Source of the DNA: CAZMXP01 sp964570285
GTDB taxonomy: Bacteria; Planctomycetota; PLA2
DNA: 59,300 nt
Assembly: GCA_964570285.1 (NCBI GenBank)
Contig: CAZMXP010000033.1
Span: 1-59,300, forward strand
Direction of reading: 5' to 3'
Position numbers and translations under genes: made by a program. Below are positions 46,072-54,753 of this stretch, in pieces. The notes below the pieces were generated by a model, which saw only the letters and a program-made list of their open reading frames with translations, did not search any database and was not told the origin of the DNA. Every line of letters starts with the position of its first letter. The stretch's first letter is position 1.

Positions 46072-47448
46072 TTGGCCCCGACACCCTTGCCGCCCGACCC
46101 CACCCCCAACCCGGCCACGCGTTTCGTCGTGCTGCTGCTCGTGCTCGCCTCCTGCGCCTCGGGCCGACCCGCACCGGAGGGGGACGCCCGGCCCCTCAGC
46201 CCCTTCTACGACCGGAAGGAGACGGAGACGGGGACGGGCACCGCCCGGACGGTGCAGGTGCGCCCCTTCTACTGGAAGCGCGAGGACGACCGCGGCCGGC
46301 GCGTCAACGTGCTCGGGCCGCTCGTCCGCTACCGCGCCGACGACGTCTACGAGCGGCTGCAGGTCTTCCCGAACATCTTCTACAGCGCGCGCACGACGCC
46401 CGAGAACGACAAGCGCTGGTGGTTCCTCTTCTTCCCGCTGCTCTTCCTCGGGCACGACGACTTCCTCGTGCTTCCGCTGGGAGGCTACGCGCACGGCCTG
46501 CTCGGCTTCAGCCAACTGCTGCTCGTGACGCCGTTCTACATCCGCACGCGGCAGGTCTCCGCGCACCCGACCGACCCGACGACCTACACCGTGCACAGCG
46601 TGCTCTTCCCCTTTCTCGCGTGGGGCTCCGACGGCAAGGAGGGCGGACGGCGCAAGCTGCGCATCGCGCCCTTCTACGGCAAGACGGTCGAACGGGACGG
46701 CGGTACCTCGGGGTTCGTGATGTGGCCCTTCTACAGCTGGCGCAAGACGGGCGGCGACGACGCCTTCCTCGTCTTCCCGTTCTACGGGCGCAACGACCGC
46801 GCGACCTCCCGCGAGACGACGATCCTCTTCCCGTTCTACGTGCGTCGCGAGGACTTCCTGACCGGCAGCCGCGACGTCTCGCTCTGGCCCTTCTGGCGCA
46901 AGGCGGGCGGCAGCGACGATCTCGAAGCCCGCCGCCTCTGGCCTTTCGCCGGCTGGCAGCGGGTCGACCGTGCCACGGTGGAGTTCGCCGCGTGGCCCTT
47001 CTGGCGGCGCATGTACCGCGACGACGAGTTGCAGTTCGCGCGCTACGTCTGGGTGCCCCCCTTCTACCGCCACGTCAAGCTCTACGACCGCGTGCACGGC
47101 GAGATGCGCGAGAAACGCTCCCTCTGGCCGCTCTTCCGCAAGGAGACCTCCTCGAACGGCGCCCGAGAGATCAGCGTGCCGCACCTGCTGCCGATCGACG
47201 CGCCGACGATCCAGGAGATGATCGAGCCGGTGCGCCCGTTCGCGAGCCTCTACCACCGGCGCACCGGGATGCAGGGCGACCGCGAGACGAGCGCGCTCTT
47301 CGGAGCCTACATGGCACGCCGGGAGGGGGAGCGGCGGAAGGTGCGCATCCTCGGCGGGCTGTTGGGATGGGATCGGGGGCCGGGGGGCAGGGAGGTACGG
47401 CTGCTCTGGGCGATCCGCATCCCGCTCGGGAAGGGGGACCGCCCGTGA
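46072..47448 (+). CDS. Lipoprotein with repeated aromatic (FPFY/WPFW) motifs, first gene of the mla unit
   Basis: 458 residues if TTG 46072 is the start; no ATG or GTG fits better without losing the signal. The lipobox LLLVLASCAS places the lipidated cysteine near 28. The mature protein repeats a short pattern about every 25-40 residues: LSPFYDRKE, VRPFYWKRE, LFPFLAWG, IAPFYGKT, MWPFYSWRK, VFPFYGRND, LFPFYVRRE, LWPFWRKAG and AWPFWRRM. These strands suggest a beta-barrel or propeller-like surface. The family is unnamed to me. The stop overlaps mlaE as GTGA, so a role in lipid transport across the envelope is likely but unproven. Confidence 0.8.
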   Translation: MAPTPLPPDPTPNPATRFVVLLLVLASCASGRPAPEGDARPLSPFYDRKETETGTGTARTVQVRPFYWKREDDRGRRVNVLGPLVRYRADDVYERLQVFPNIFYSARTTPENDKRWWFLFFPLLFLGHDDFLVLPLGGYAHGLLGFSQLLLVTPFYIRTRQVSAHPTDPTTYTVHSVLFPFLAWGSDGKEGGRRKLRIAPFYGKTVERDGGTSGFVMWPFYSWRKTGGDDAFLVFPFYGRNDRATSRETTILFPFYVRREDFLTGSRDVSLWPFWRKAGGSDDLEARRLWPFAGWQRVDRATVEFAAWPFWRRMYRDDELQFARYVWVPPFYRHVKLYDRVHGEMREKRSLWPLFRKETSSNGAREISVPHLLPIDAPTIQEMIEPVRPFASLYHRRTGMQGDRETSALFGAYMARREGERRKVRILGGLLGWDRGPGGREVRLLWAIRIPLGKGDRP

Positions 47449-48224
47449 GGAAACTCGCCCTCGCCCTCGAGGGGGCCGGCTATGTGGCCGAGGTCATGGG
47501 CCGCTCCTTCGGCTTCATGATCCGGCGGCCGCGCCTCCCGGTGACCCTGCGGCTGATGTACGACTACGGGTTGAAGTCGCTGCCGGTGGTGATGACCGTC
47601 GCCTTCTTCTCCGGCATGATCCTCGCGCTGCAGACGGGCATCCAGATGGCGAAGCTCGGGCAGGAGCAGTTCATCGGCGTGATCGTCGCGCTCACCTTCG
47701 CCCGGGAGTTCGGACCCTTCATGACGTGCATCGTGCTCGTGGGCACCGTGGTCTCGGCCTACGCCGCCGAGATCGGGACGATGACCGTGTCGGAGGAGAC
47801 CGCCGCGCTCGAGGTGATGTCGATCGAGCCGATCGGCTACCTAGCGGCGCCGCGCATCCTCGCCCTCACGACGATGACCTTCTTCCTGACCTTCTGCTCG
47901 CTGCTCGTCGGCCTGCTCGGCGGCTCGATCGTCTCCCACGCGCAGCTCGGGGTGCCCTACCACCGCTTCTTCGACCTCGCCCTCGACAGCCTGTCGGGAC
48001 GGGCGTGGCTCGGGCTGCCGAAGGACCTCTACTCGGGCCTGCTCAAGGCGACGATCACGGGCTACGTGATCGGCGCGGTCGGATGCGCGCACGGGCTGCG
48101 CGCGCAGGGCGGTGCGCTCGGCGTCGGCACCGCCGTGCGGCGCGCCGTCATCACGTCGATCGTGTTGATCCTCGTGATCTCCTACGACTTCACCTGGCTC
48201 GTCTACCGGGCGTTCGGGCCGTGA
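47445..48224 (+). CDS. mlaE: MlaE-type lipid ABC transporter permease
   Basis: 259 residues with about five membrane helices. The family signature is clear in GMILALQTGIQMAKLGQEQFIG, REFGPFMTCIVLVGTVVSAYAAEIGTMTVSEE and EVMSIEPIGYLAAPRI. With MlaF and MlaD it forms the inner-membrane complex that moves phospholipids between the membranes. GTG 47445 overlaps the preceding lipoprotein stop; its own stop overlaps mlaF. Confidence 0.94.
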   Translation: MRKLALALEGAGYVAEVMGRSFGFMIRRPRLPVTLRLMYDYGLKSLPVVMTVAFFSGMILALQTGIQMAKLGQEQFIGVIVALTFAREFGPFMTCIVLVGTVVSAYAAEIGTMTVSEETAALEVMSIEPIGYLAAPRILALTTMTFFLTFCSLLVGLLGGSIVSHAQLGVPYHRFFDLALDSLSGRAWLGLPKDLYSGLLKATITGYVIGAVGCAHGLRAQGGALGVGTAVRRAVITSIVLILVISYDFTWLVYRAFGP

Positions 48225-49006
48225 TCCGCCTCGACAGGGTCTCGAAGTCCTACGGGGAGCGCTCGATCCTGCGCGAGTGCTCCCTCGAGGTGCGCAAGGG
48301 CGAGACCGTCGTCGTCATCGGCGCGTCCGGCTCCGGCAAGTCGACGCTGCTGCGCCTGATCATCGGCCTCACGAGGCCCGACTCCGGGCGCGTCTTCGTC
48401 GACGGGCAGGAGGTGCCGCGCCTCCGCCGCAAGAACCTGCAGGCGCTGCGCTCGCGCATGGGTTATCTCTTCCAGACCGGCGCGCTGATCAACTGGCTCA
48501 CCGTCGGCGGCAATGTCGCGCTGCCGCTGGTCGAGACGCGCAGGCTGCCGCCGGCCGAGGTCGCGGAGCGCGTCGACAAGGCGCTGAGCCTCGTCGGCCT
48601 CGCCGGGACGAGGGACATGAGCCCGGGGCAACTCTCCGGCGGCATGCGCAAGCGCGTCGGGCTCGCGAGGAGCCTCGTCACCGAACCCGAGATCATCCTC
48701 TACGACGAGCCGACGACGGGCCTCGACCCTGTGACGGCGCACATCATCGACCAGTTGATCATCGACCTGCGCGGCAAGCTCGGCGTCACCTCCGTGGTCG
48801 TCTCGCACGACATGGAGGGGGTCTACCGGGTGGCCGACCGCGTGGCGATGCTCTATGAGGGACGCATCATCGCGACCGGGACGCCGGACGAGTTCCGGAA
48901 CTCGGACGACCCGATCGTGCAGCAGTTCGTGACCGGGGCCCTCGAGGGTCCGCTCGCCGATCGCGCGCGGCAGGCACGCGCGACCAGGCCCCGTGGAGGA
49001 GGCTGA
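48221..49006 (+). CDS. mlaF: MlaF-type ABC transporter ATPase
   Basis: 261 residues. Walker A GASGSGKST near residue 36, Q-loop in YLFQTGALINWLTV, signature LSGGMRKRVGLARSL near 140, Walker B IILYDEPTTGLDPVT near 160 and the switch histidine in VVSHDMEG are all intact. The motif order and neighbours identify MlaF, which powers lipid transport through MlaE. Confidence 0.94.
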   Translation: MIRLDRVSKSYGERSILRECSLEVRKGETVVVIGASGSGKSTLLRLIIGLTRPDSGRVFVDGQEVPRLRRKNLQALRSRMGYLFQTGALINWLTVGGNVALPLVETRRLPPAEVAERVDKALSLVGLAGTRDMSPGQLSGGMRKRVGLARSLVTEPEIILYDEPTTGLDPVTAHIIDQLIIDLRGKLGVTSVVVSHDMEGVYRVADRVAMLYEGRIIATGTPDEFRNSDDPIVQQFVTGALEGPLADRARQARATRPRGGG

Positions 49007-49008
49007 CC

Positions 49009-50181
49009 ATGCGACGCAACATCGTTCTCGGCGGATTCCTGATCTTCTCGCTGCTGGGCATCACGGTGCTCACCTTCCGCCTCGTCGGGCTCTCGCTGCA
49101 GGCGCGGGAGACGTGGACGGTCTTCTTCGGGGCCGACGCCTCCCTCGAGGAGGGGCTCGAGGTGATCGTCGCCGGCAAGAAGGTCGGCGTCGTCGAGAGC
49201 GTCGACCTGCTGCGCGAGGAGGAGATGCTGGCCGGGCGTTTCGTGCGGGCGAAGCTGTCGGTGAACGCCGATGTCGTGCTCTGGGAGGGCGCGGAGGTGC
49301 GGCTCGTCGCCAACGCGCTGCTCGGCGGCCACACCGTCGTGCTGCGCCGCGGCGATCCGCGGCTCAAGCGTCTCGCCCCCGACACCCCGCTCGCCGGGCG
49401 CCGCGACCCTGGCGTCATGGAAGAGCTTGCGATCGTCGTGCGCGAGAACCGCGAGCATCTGCGCGAGTTCACGTCGAACCTCGCCGACGCGGCGGGCACG
49501 ATCCAGTCGGGCGAGGGCACGCTGGGCAGGCTCGTGAGGGACGACCGGCTCTACGACCGGATGGCGGAGGCGATGGAGCACCTCGCCGACCTCGCGCGGG
49601 CCGCGTCCTCGAAGCAGAGCTCGCTGGGGCAGTTCGTGCGGGACGGGCAGATCTACGAGGACACCCGCGCGACGATGCGCAACATCCGCGAGATCACCGA
49701 CGCGATGAACGCGGGCCAGGGGGTCCTCGGAGCCCTCGTGCGCGACGACACGCTCGTCGTCGAGGCGCGCGACCTGCTGAAGGGCGCCCGCGAGCTCGTG
49801 GACAGCCTCCGGCGCGGCGAAGGGGCGCTGGGCGCCATGCTGCGCGACCCCGACGTGCGCGAGGAGATGGTCAAGGGCATCCGGGCCGGCGCGCGCTTCC
49901 TCGCGAGCCTCGACCAGAACGACGGAACCCTCGGCTTCCTGCTGCGCGACAAGCAGGTCGGCGAGAACCTGCTGCTGCTCTCCGAGAACCTGCGCGCCGT
50001 GTCCGAGGACCTTCGGGCCGGGCGCGGCAGCCTCGGGCTCCTGCTGAAGGACGAATCGATCTACCGCGAACTCCAGCGCACGATCGAGGCCTTCCGCGAG
50101 ACCGGGGAGGTCGCGCGGGAGAACGCACCGCTGGCGAGCCTCACCTCGTTCACGTCGCTCTTCTTCAGCGTGCTCAACTAG
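49009..50181 (+). CDS. mlaD: MlaD-like MCE-domain protein with long helical tail
   Basis: 390 residues, about twice E. coli MlaD. One N-terminal membrane helix (IVLGGFLIFSLLGITVLTF) is followed by the MCE domain (about 35-120, with VIVAGKKVGVVESVDLL). A long helical region then has repeated phrases such as GEGTLGRLVRDDRLYD, SLGQFVRDGQIYED, GVLGALVRDDTLV, GALGAMLRDPDV and GTLGFLLRDKQVGE, a periodic pattern usual in MCE tails. The tail probably forms a channel across the periplasm. GGAGG precedes the ATG. The stop is the first codon of palindrome copy 3. MlaA, MlaB and MlaC are not in the window. Confidence 0.92.
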   Translation: MRRNIVLGGFLIFSLLGITVLTFRLVGLSLQARETWTVFFGADASLEEGLEVIVAGKKVGVVESVDLLREEEMLAGRFVRAKLSVNADVVLWEGAEVRLVANALLGGHTVVLRRGDPRLKRLAPDTPLAGRRDPGVMEELAIVVRENREHLREFTSNLADAAGTIQSGEGTLGRLVRDDRLYDRMAEAMEHLADLARAASSKQSSLGQFVRDGQIYEDTRATMRNIREITDAMNAGQGVLGALVRDDTLVVEARDLLKGARELVDSLRRGEGALGAMLRDPDVREEMVKGIRAGARFLASLDQNDGTLGFLLRDKQVGENLLLLSENLRAVSEDLRAGRGSLGLLLKDESIYRELQRTIEAFRETGEVARENAPLASLTSFTSLFFSVLN

Positions 50182-50245
50182 GAGCTTGTCCGGGTAGAGG
50201 CCTTCAGCCACACTTCGGGGCCAACCGGACCCGGGCAAGCTCCTA
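50179..50245. repeat. 67-bp palindromic repeat, copy 3 (inverted)
   Basis: It starts TAGGAGCTTGTCC, whose TAG is the mlaD stop, and ends GGGCAAGCTCCTA. The centre is the reverse complement of copies 1 and 2 with a few changes. No gene ends at its right side; the next minus-strand candidate stops at 50420. Confidence 0.87.
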
Positions 50246-50419
50246 GTTTGACGCGACGCGAGCCCTGGGTCTCCGTGAGCCATCGCCGCGATCGAGGCCC
50301 GGGGATTCTTGCGCGAGGTGAGGCGCTCCGCGTCACGCCCTCGCGGCCGCTGGCTTGAGGAGGTTGTGTCCCGTGCACGCCAAGCTGAAGCCCCGCGACC
50401 TTCGCCAAGGCCATCATCA

Positions 50420-50602
50420 TCACGGGGTGATGGGGCGGATGGCCACGCTCCTCCCCGTAGCATGCGAGGAGGCCGAGAGATCGAGGTCGTGCCGGACGGT
50501 GTCCCGTACGAAGTGCGCCAGGTGGCCCACAGCCACCAGAGCCAGCACGGTCGCCGGGAGCATCCAGACCTGCTCCACTCCCACGCCCGCTGTCTTGGCC
50601 AT
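50420..50602 (-). CDS. Small single-span membrane protein (uncertain)
   Basis: 60 residues. One hydrophobic helix (WMLPATVLALVAVGHLAHFV) is flanked by charged ends. ATG 50602 lies 9 bases after the ribE stop, close enough for co-translation, but the ribosome site is weak. The 174 bases between it and palindrome copy 3 hold nothing recognisable. No family is known to me. Confidence 0.45.
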   Translation of the reverse strand: MAKTAGVGVEQVWMLPATVLALVAVGHLAHFVRDTVRHDLDLSASSHATGRSVAIRPITP

Positions 50603-50611
50603 GCGCGCAAC

Positions 50612-51217
50612 CTACGGCCGGGCGGGTGCCACAGTGCGGGCGAGCTGGGCGGCAACGTACTTCGCGATGATGTCGGCCTCGAGGTTCACCTCGTCCCCGG
50701 CGACGCGGGCGGAGAGGGTCGTGACCTTGAGCGTGTGCGGGACGAGCGCCACGCGGAAGCTGTCCGCCCCGACGCTCGCCACCGTGAGGCTGACGCCGTC
50801 GACCGCGATCGACCCCTTCTCGACCACCATCCCCTGCAGCGAGGCGGGGAGGCTCACGGTGAGCGTCGCGCGGCCCTCGGCCTGCACGACCTCGAGGACC
50901 GAGCCGATCGCATCGACATGGCCCTGCACGAGGTGGCCCTCGAGCCGGTCCCCATGGCGCATCGCCAGCTCGAGGTTCACGAGGCTGTCGGCGCTCTTCC
51001 TGCCCAGCGTGGTGCGCGAAAGCGTCTCGGGCACGACGTCGAACGCCCAGAGATCGCCGCGGAAATCGGCGATCGTCAGGCAGCAGCCGTCCACGGCCAC
51101 GGAGGCGCCGATACTGGCCTTTCCGGGCGAACTCGGCTCGAGCACGAGGCGGATCCCCGCAGGACCCGGGCCGCTGGCCACCACGCGGGCGACCGAATGG
51201 ATGAGACCAGTGAACAT
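50612..51217 (-). CDS. ribE: Riboflavin synthase, alpha subunit
   Basis: 201 residues. The start MFTGLI is diagnostic. The two internal repeats show GASVAVDGCCLTIADF near 45 and KGSIAVDGVSLTVASVG near 140, with the lumazine-binding residues. It converts two 6,7-dimethyl-8-ribityllumazine molecules to riboflavin. ATG 51217 lies 8 bases after a TAGAAT hexamer. No FMN riboswitch is visible upstream. It is divergent from trmD. Confidence 0.95.
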   Translation of the reverse strand: MFTGLIHSVARVVASGPGPAGIRLVLEPSSPGKASIGASVAVDGCCLTIADFRGDLWAFDVVPETLSRTTLGRKSADSLVNLELAMRHGDRLEGHLVQGHVDAIGSVLEVVQAEGRATLTVSLPASLQGMVVEKGSIAVDGVSLTVASVGADSFRVALVPHTLKVTTLSARVAGDEVNLEADIIAKYVAAQLARTVAPARP

Positions 51218-51225
51218 CGGCCGCG

Positions 51226-51231
51226 ATTCTA
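51226..51231 (-). promoter_or_regulatory. -10-like hexamer TAGAAT upstream of ribE
   Basis: On the minus strand TAGAAT is followed by 8 bases and the ribE ATG. It is the closest of the series to a standard -10 box. Confidence 0.55.
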
Positions 51232-51342
51232 CCCCTAGGCCGGCCGGACCGCGACGGGGGACCCCAACCCGCGCGGCCGCTTGACCGCGGCCCATTCTCC
51301 GCGTCCAATACGCTGTTTGCCCGAGGGGGTCCCCCGACGGTC

Positions 51343-52032
51343 ATGAAGATCACGATCCTGACCCTCTTCCCCGAGGTGGTGCGGCCCTATCTGGCCGCGT
51401 CGATTCTCCACCTCGCCCGGGAGAAGGGGATCGTCGAGTACGAAGTGATCGACATCCGGGACCACGCCGAGGGCAAACACCGCCAGGTGGACGATCGCCC
51501 CTTCGGCGGGGGACCGGGCATGGTGCTGATGCCGGGGCCCGTGGTCGGCGCCGTCGAGGCGGCGCGCACGGGGCATGCCCCGGAGGCAGCGACCCTGCTG
51601 CTGACCCCGCAGGGGAGGCGCTTCGACCAGGGCTTGGCGGCGCGGCTGGCGCTGCTGCCGGGGCTCATCCTCGTCTGCGGTCGCTACGAGGGCTTTGACG
51701 AACGGATTCTCGAGGTGCTGGAACCGATGGAAGTCTCGATCGGGGATTACGTGCTGGCGGGCGGGGAGATCCCCGCGCTCGCGGTCACGGAGGCGGTGGT
51801 ACGCCTGCTTCCCGGCGCGCTGGGGGACGACGCATCCGCCCGCGAGGACTCGTTCGCGCACGGATTGCTCGAGGGCCCGCAGTACACGCGCCCCCGTTCT
51901 TTCCGCGGCCGCGAGGTGCCGGAGATCCTGTTTGGCGGAAACCACGCCGACATCGCCGCGTGGCGGCGCCGGGCGGCGGAGCAGAGGACGCGCGAGCGGC
52001 GGGTGGATCTTTGGGAAGGACGCGCCGGGTGA
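51343..52032 (+). CDS. trmD: tRNA (guanine-N1)-methyltransferase
   Basis: 229 residues. Typical TrmD sequence includes MKITILTLFPEVVRPYLAASI, DDRPFGGGPGMVLMPGPV near 50, and the knot LVCGRYEGFDERI with SIGDYVLAGGE near 110-140. It methylates G37 of tRNAs to prevent frameshifting. A TACGCT hexamer (51308-51313) and a GGGGG TC CCCC-like hairpin precede it. It leads the rplS-yraN-ptsN unit. Confidence 0.96.
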   Translation: MKITILTLFPEVVRPYLAASILHLAREKGIVEYEVIDIRDHAEGKHRQVDDRPFGGGPGMVLMPGPVVGAVEAARTGHAPEAATLLLTPQGRRFDQGLAARLALLPGLILVCGRYEGFDERILEVLEPMEVSIGDYVLAGGEIPALAVTEAVVRLLPGALGDDASAREDSFAHGLLEGPQYTRPRSFRGREVPEILFGGNHADIAAWRRRAAEQRTRERRVDLWEGRAG

Positions 52033-52083
52033 CCCGCACCCGGGCCATGGACGAACAGGCCGCATAGGCCGGAGGAGTACAGC

Positions 52084-52500
52084 ATGTCGAACATTCGCCG
52101 CATCGAGGAGGCGTTTCCCCCCGTGGCTCTGCCCGAGTTCCGCGTCGGGGACACCGTCGATGTCCATGTGCTGATCCGCGAGGGCGACAAGGAGCGCATC
52201 CAGGTCTTCAACGGCACCGTGATCCGCCGTCGCGGAGGCGGGTTCGACGCGACCTATACCGTCCGGCGTCTCGTGCAGGGGCAGGGCGTCGAGCGGGTCT
52301 TCCCGGTCCACTCGCCCTTCGTCAAGAAGGTCGAGGTCAAGCGCGCGGGCAAGGTCCGCCGCTCGCGGCTCTACTACCTGCGCGAGCGCACCGGCAAGGG
52401 AACGAGGCTCCGCGAGATCGTCGACGCACGGCGCGTCGGCGCGGCGATGCCGCCGTCGCCCGCGGCAGAGGACGCCCCCGCGGCGTCCGCGGGGGAGTAG
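52084..52500 (+). CDS. rplS: 50S ribosomal protein L19
   Basis: 138 residues, with the usual 115-residue core (FRVGDTVDVHVLIREGDKER, FNGTVIRRRGGG, RVFPVHSPFVKKVEVKRAGK) plus an acidic Ala/Pro-rich tail of about 20 residues. It sits at the 30S-50S interface. GGAGGAG lies upstream of the ATG. trmD-rplS pairing is common in bacteria. Confidence 0.97.
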   Translation: MSNIRRIEEAFPPVALPEFRVGDTVDVHVLIREGDKERIQVFNGTVIRRRGGGFDATYTVRRLVQGQGVERVFPVHSPFVKKVEVKRAGKVRRSRLYYLRERTGKGTRLREIVDARRVGAAMPPSPAAEDAPAASAGE

Positions 52501-52505
52501 CGCCC

Positions 52506-52886
52506 ATTCGGGACGGCGGCCGGAAGGCGCGCGGACGCGAGGGGGAGAAGGCGGCGGAGAGGCTTCTCCGCCGGGCGGGCCTCGTCATCCTCGCGAGGAA
52601 CTGGAGGGGGTCGGGGGGAGAGCTGGACCTCGCCGCGCTGGAGGGGGGGGAGACGATCGTGTTCGTCGAGGTGAAGGCGCGGGCGGAGGCCTTCGACCCC
52701 GCCTACCCGGCGGTGCGCGCCGCCCAGCGCCGGCGCATCGCCCGCGCCGCCCGGGCCTTCCGCGGACGGTTCGGTGTCGAGCGGCACCCCTACCGTTTCG
52801 ATCTCGTGACCGTCGAGGGCGAGCCGGAGATCCCCGGCGCGGTCGTCTGGCACCGCGACCAACCGCGAATCGAGGAGCAGCGATGA
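52506..52886 (+). CDS. yraN: YraN/UPF0102 family endonuclease-like protein, apparently starting at ATT
   Basis: 126 residues. The nuclease-like motif is present as GGELDLAA (Glu39, Asp41) and FVEVKARA (Glu55, Lys57), and GREGEKAAERLLRRAG at the N-terminus is typical. No ATG, GTG or TTG lies in frame upstream of these motifs. ATT 52506 is preceded by GGGGGAG at a normal distance, so it is the best start. The next in-frame start, GTG 52659, would remove half the active site. The 3' end overlaps ptsN as ATGA. The function of YraN proteins is poorly known; a Holliday-junction-type nuclease role is suggested by fold. Confidence 0.8.
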   Translation: MRDGGRKARGREGEKAAERLLRRAGLVILARNWRGSGGELDLAALEGGETIVFVEVKARAEAFDPAYPAVRAAQRRRIARAARAFRGRFGVERHPYRFDLVTVEGEPEIPGAVVWHRDQPRIEEQR

Positions 52887-53329
52887 CGATCAGTCTCGAG
52901 AGCATCATCCCGCCCGAGCGCGTGCGCGTCCTCGCCGCGCGCACGAAGGAGGAGGCGCTGCGCGAACTCGCGGGCGTCATCGGGGAGGCGGCGGAAGTCG
53001 AGAACCCCGACCGCCTGCTCGCGGCGATCTTCGAGCGGGAGAAGATCATGTCGACGGGCATCGGCCTCGGCATCGCGATCCCCCACGCGAAGATCCGCGA
53101 GGTCAAGGACTTCATCGTGGCGCTCGGCAAGTCGGACGCGGGGCTCGAGTTCAACTCCCTCGACGGCAGGCCCGTGCATTTCGTCGTGATGATCGCGGGC
53201 CCGGACAACCAGCAGGAGCGATACCTGCAGCTTCTCGCGCGCATCACCCTCAAGCTGAAGGACGCGATGGTGCGGCGCCGCCTCGAGGAGGCGCAGACGA
53301 GCGGGGAGATCCTCGCCGCGCTACGCTAG
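52883..53329 (+). CDS. ptsN: PTS IIA-like protein (nitrogen regulatory EIIA family)
   Basis: 148 residues. The phosphorylation histidine is His68 in GIAIPHAKI, and the remainder (REKIMSTGIGLG, HFVVMIAGPDNQQERYLQLLARI) matches EIIA-Ntr proteins. These usually act as regulators of potassium and nitrogen metabolism rather than in sugar uptake. No other PTS gene is in the window. The ATG overlaps the yraN stop. Confidence 0.92.
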   Translation: MTISLESIIPPERVRVLAARTKEEALRELAGVIGEAAEVENPDRLLAAIFEREKIMSTGIGLGIAIPHAKIREVKDFIVALGKSDAGLEFNSLDGRPVHFVVMIAGPDNQQERYLQLLARITLKLKDAMVRRRLEEAQTSGEILAALR

Positions 53330-53336
53330 CGAACGC

Positions 53337-54740
53337 GTGCGATCCCGGCCCCCCCCCGCGCCCCCCCTCCTTCCGGCCCTTCTGCTGCTGGCGGTCGCCG
53401 TCTCGGCCGGGCCTGCCCCCGAGCGCGACCCGGCGCTGGAAGCGCGCCGCGAACGGCGCCAGCGCCTCGCGCAGGCGATCGGGGAGAGCTACGCGCTGGT
53501 CCTGGGCCAGCCGCTGACGGACGTGCTGCAGCCGCGGCAGGAGGGGCACCTGCTCTACCTCGTGGCCATGGAGGAGCCGGACGGGGCGCTGCTGCTCGCC
53601 GGGGCGAAGTCCGCGGGGCTCCGCGACGCGGGGGCCTCCGCCGGGAACCCACCCGCGCCGGTGCTGCGCGAGATGCTGATCCTGCGCGAGACCAATCCGC
53701 GCTTCGCGCAGTTCCACGCGGCGAGGCTCGTTCCGGGGACTCCCAGCGAAGAGGCGCTCGGCGTGGCGTCGGCCGTCGCCTCCGCGGCAGGCGGCACCGC
53801 CCTCGCCCAGAGGGTTGCCGCCGCGTTGCCCCCCGACGCGAGGCTCCTGCTCCCCTCCTACGCGGGAGCGGACCATGCTCCCGTGCGGGAGGTGCGGCGC
53901 ACGTTCGTGGAAGCGCTTGCGGCGAGCCGTCCCGACGTGAAGATCGACGACCTCCATCCGACGATGACGGCGCTGCGGGCGGTCAAGGACGCCGTCGAGA
54001 TCGCGGCCCTCGAACGGGCGGTCGAACTGACCCTCGCCGCCTTTCGCGAGGCCCTCCCCTCGATCCGGCCCACGGGGACCGAGGCCGACGTGGATGGGCG
54101 ACTGCTCGCCGCGGTGCGCTCCGGCGGCGGGCGCCCCGCCTACCCGTTCGTCGTCGCCGGGGGCGGCAACAGCGTCTACCCGCACTACTTCCGCAACGAT
54201 GCGCCCCTGGCAGCGGGGGACCTGCTCCTGATCGACGCGGGCGCATCCATCCAGCGGTACGCGGCCGACGTCACGCGCACCTTCCCCGTCTCGGGGCGGT
54301 TCAGCCCGAGGCAGCGGGAGATCTACGAGATCGTGCTCCGCGCCCAGCGCGCCGCCATCGAGGCCGTGAAGCCCGGCGCCGACTTCGGCACGGTCGACGC
54401 GGCGGCCCGGCGCATCATCGTCGCCGCGGGCTACGGCGCGCACTTCCTGCACGGCACCTCCCACCACGTGGGGCTCGATGTGCACGACCCCGGTCCCCGC
54501 GAACTGGCGGCCGGCATGACGATCACCGTCGAACCCGGCATCTACCTCCTCGACGAAGGGATCGGCGTCCGCATCGAGGACGTCGTGCTCGTGACCGCCG
54601 GCGGATGTCGCGTGCTCTCGGAAGGGTTCCCCAAGGATGCCGACGCGATCGAGGAACTCCTGCTCGCCGCGCGCGCCCCCCGGTCGGGCGACGCGCCGGA
54701 GGCACAAGCGCCCAAGGCCGAAGAGAGCACCGGGAAGTAG
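53337..54740 (+). CDS. Secreted Xaa-Pro aminopeptidase-like M24 metallopeptidase
   Basis: 467 residues. GTG 53337 gives a proline-rich N-terminus followed by a hydrophobic signal (LLPALLLLAVAVSAGPAP), unusual for this normally cytoplasmic family. The creatinase-type N-domain is followed by the pita-bread domain, whose five metal ligands appear as LLIDAGA, AADVTRTF, HGTSHHVGLDVH, TVEPGIYL and IEDVVLV. It should remove N-terminal residues next to proline, using two metal ions. It lies 7 bases after ptsN. It converges with the TPR lipoprotein gene. Confidence 0.88.
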   Translation: MRSRPPPAPPLLPALLLLAVAVSAGPAPERDPALEARRERRQRLAQAIGESYALVLGQPLTDVLQPRQEGHLLYLVAMEEPDGALLLAGAKSAGLRDAGASAGNPPAPVLREMLILRETNPRFAQFHAARLVPGTPSEEALGVASAVASAAGGTALAQRVAAALPPDARLLLPSYAGADHAPVREVRRTFVEALAASRPDVKIDDLHPTMTALRAVKDAVEIAALERAVELTLAAFREALPSIRPTGTEADVDGRLLAAVRSGGGRPAYPFVVAGGGNSVYPHYFRNDAPLAAGDLLLIDAGASIQRYAADVTRTFPVSGRFSPRQREIYEIVLRAQRAAIEAVKPGADFGTVDAAARRIIVAAGYGAHFLHGTSHHVGLDVHDPGPRELAAGMTITVEPGIYLLDEGIGVRIEDVVLVTAGGCRVLSEGFPKDADAIEELLLAARAPRSGDAPEAQAPKAEESTGK

Positions 54741-54753
54741 AGAGGACGCGCGC

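Noticed and set aside
50178..50335. A minus-strand gene ending at the right edge of palindrome copy 3
   Set aside because: The frame ending in that TAG is open for only about 30 codons and has no start codon.
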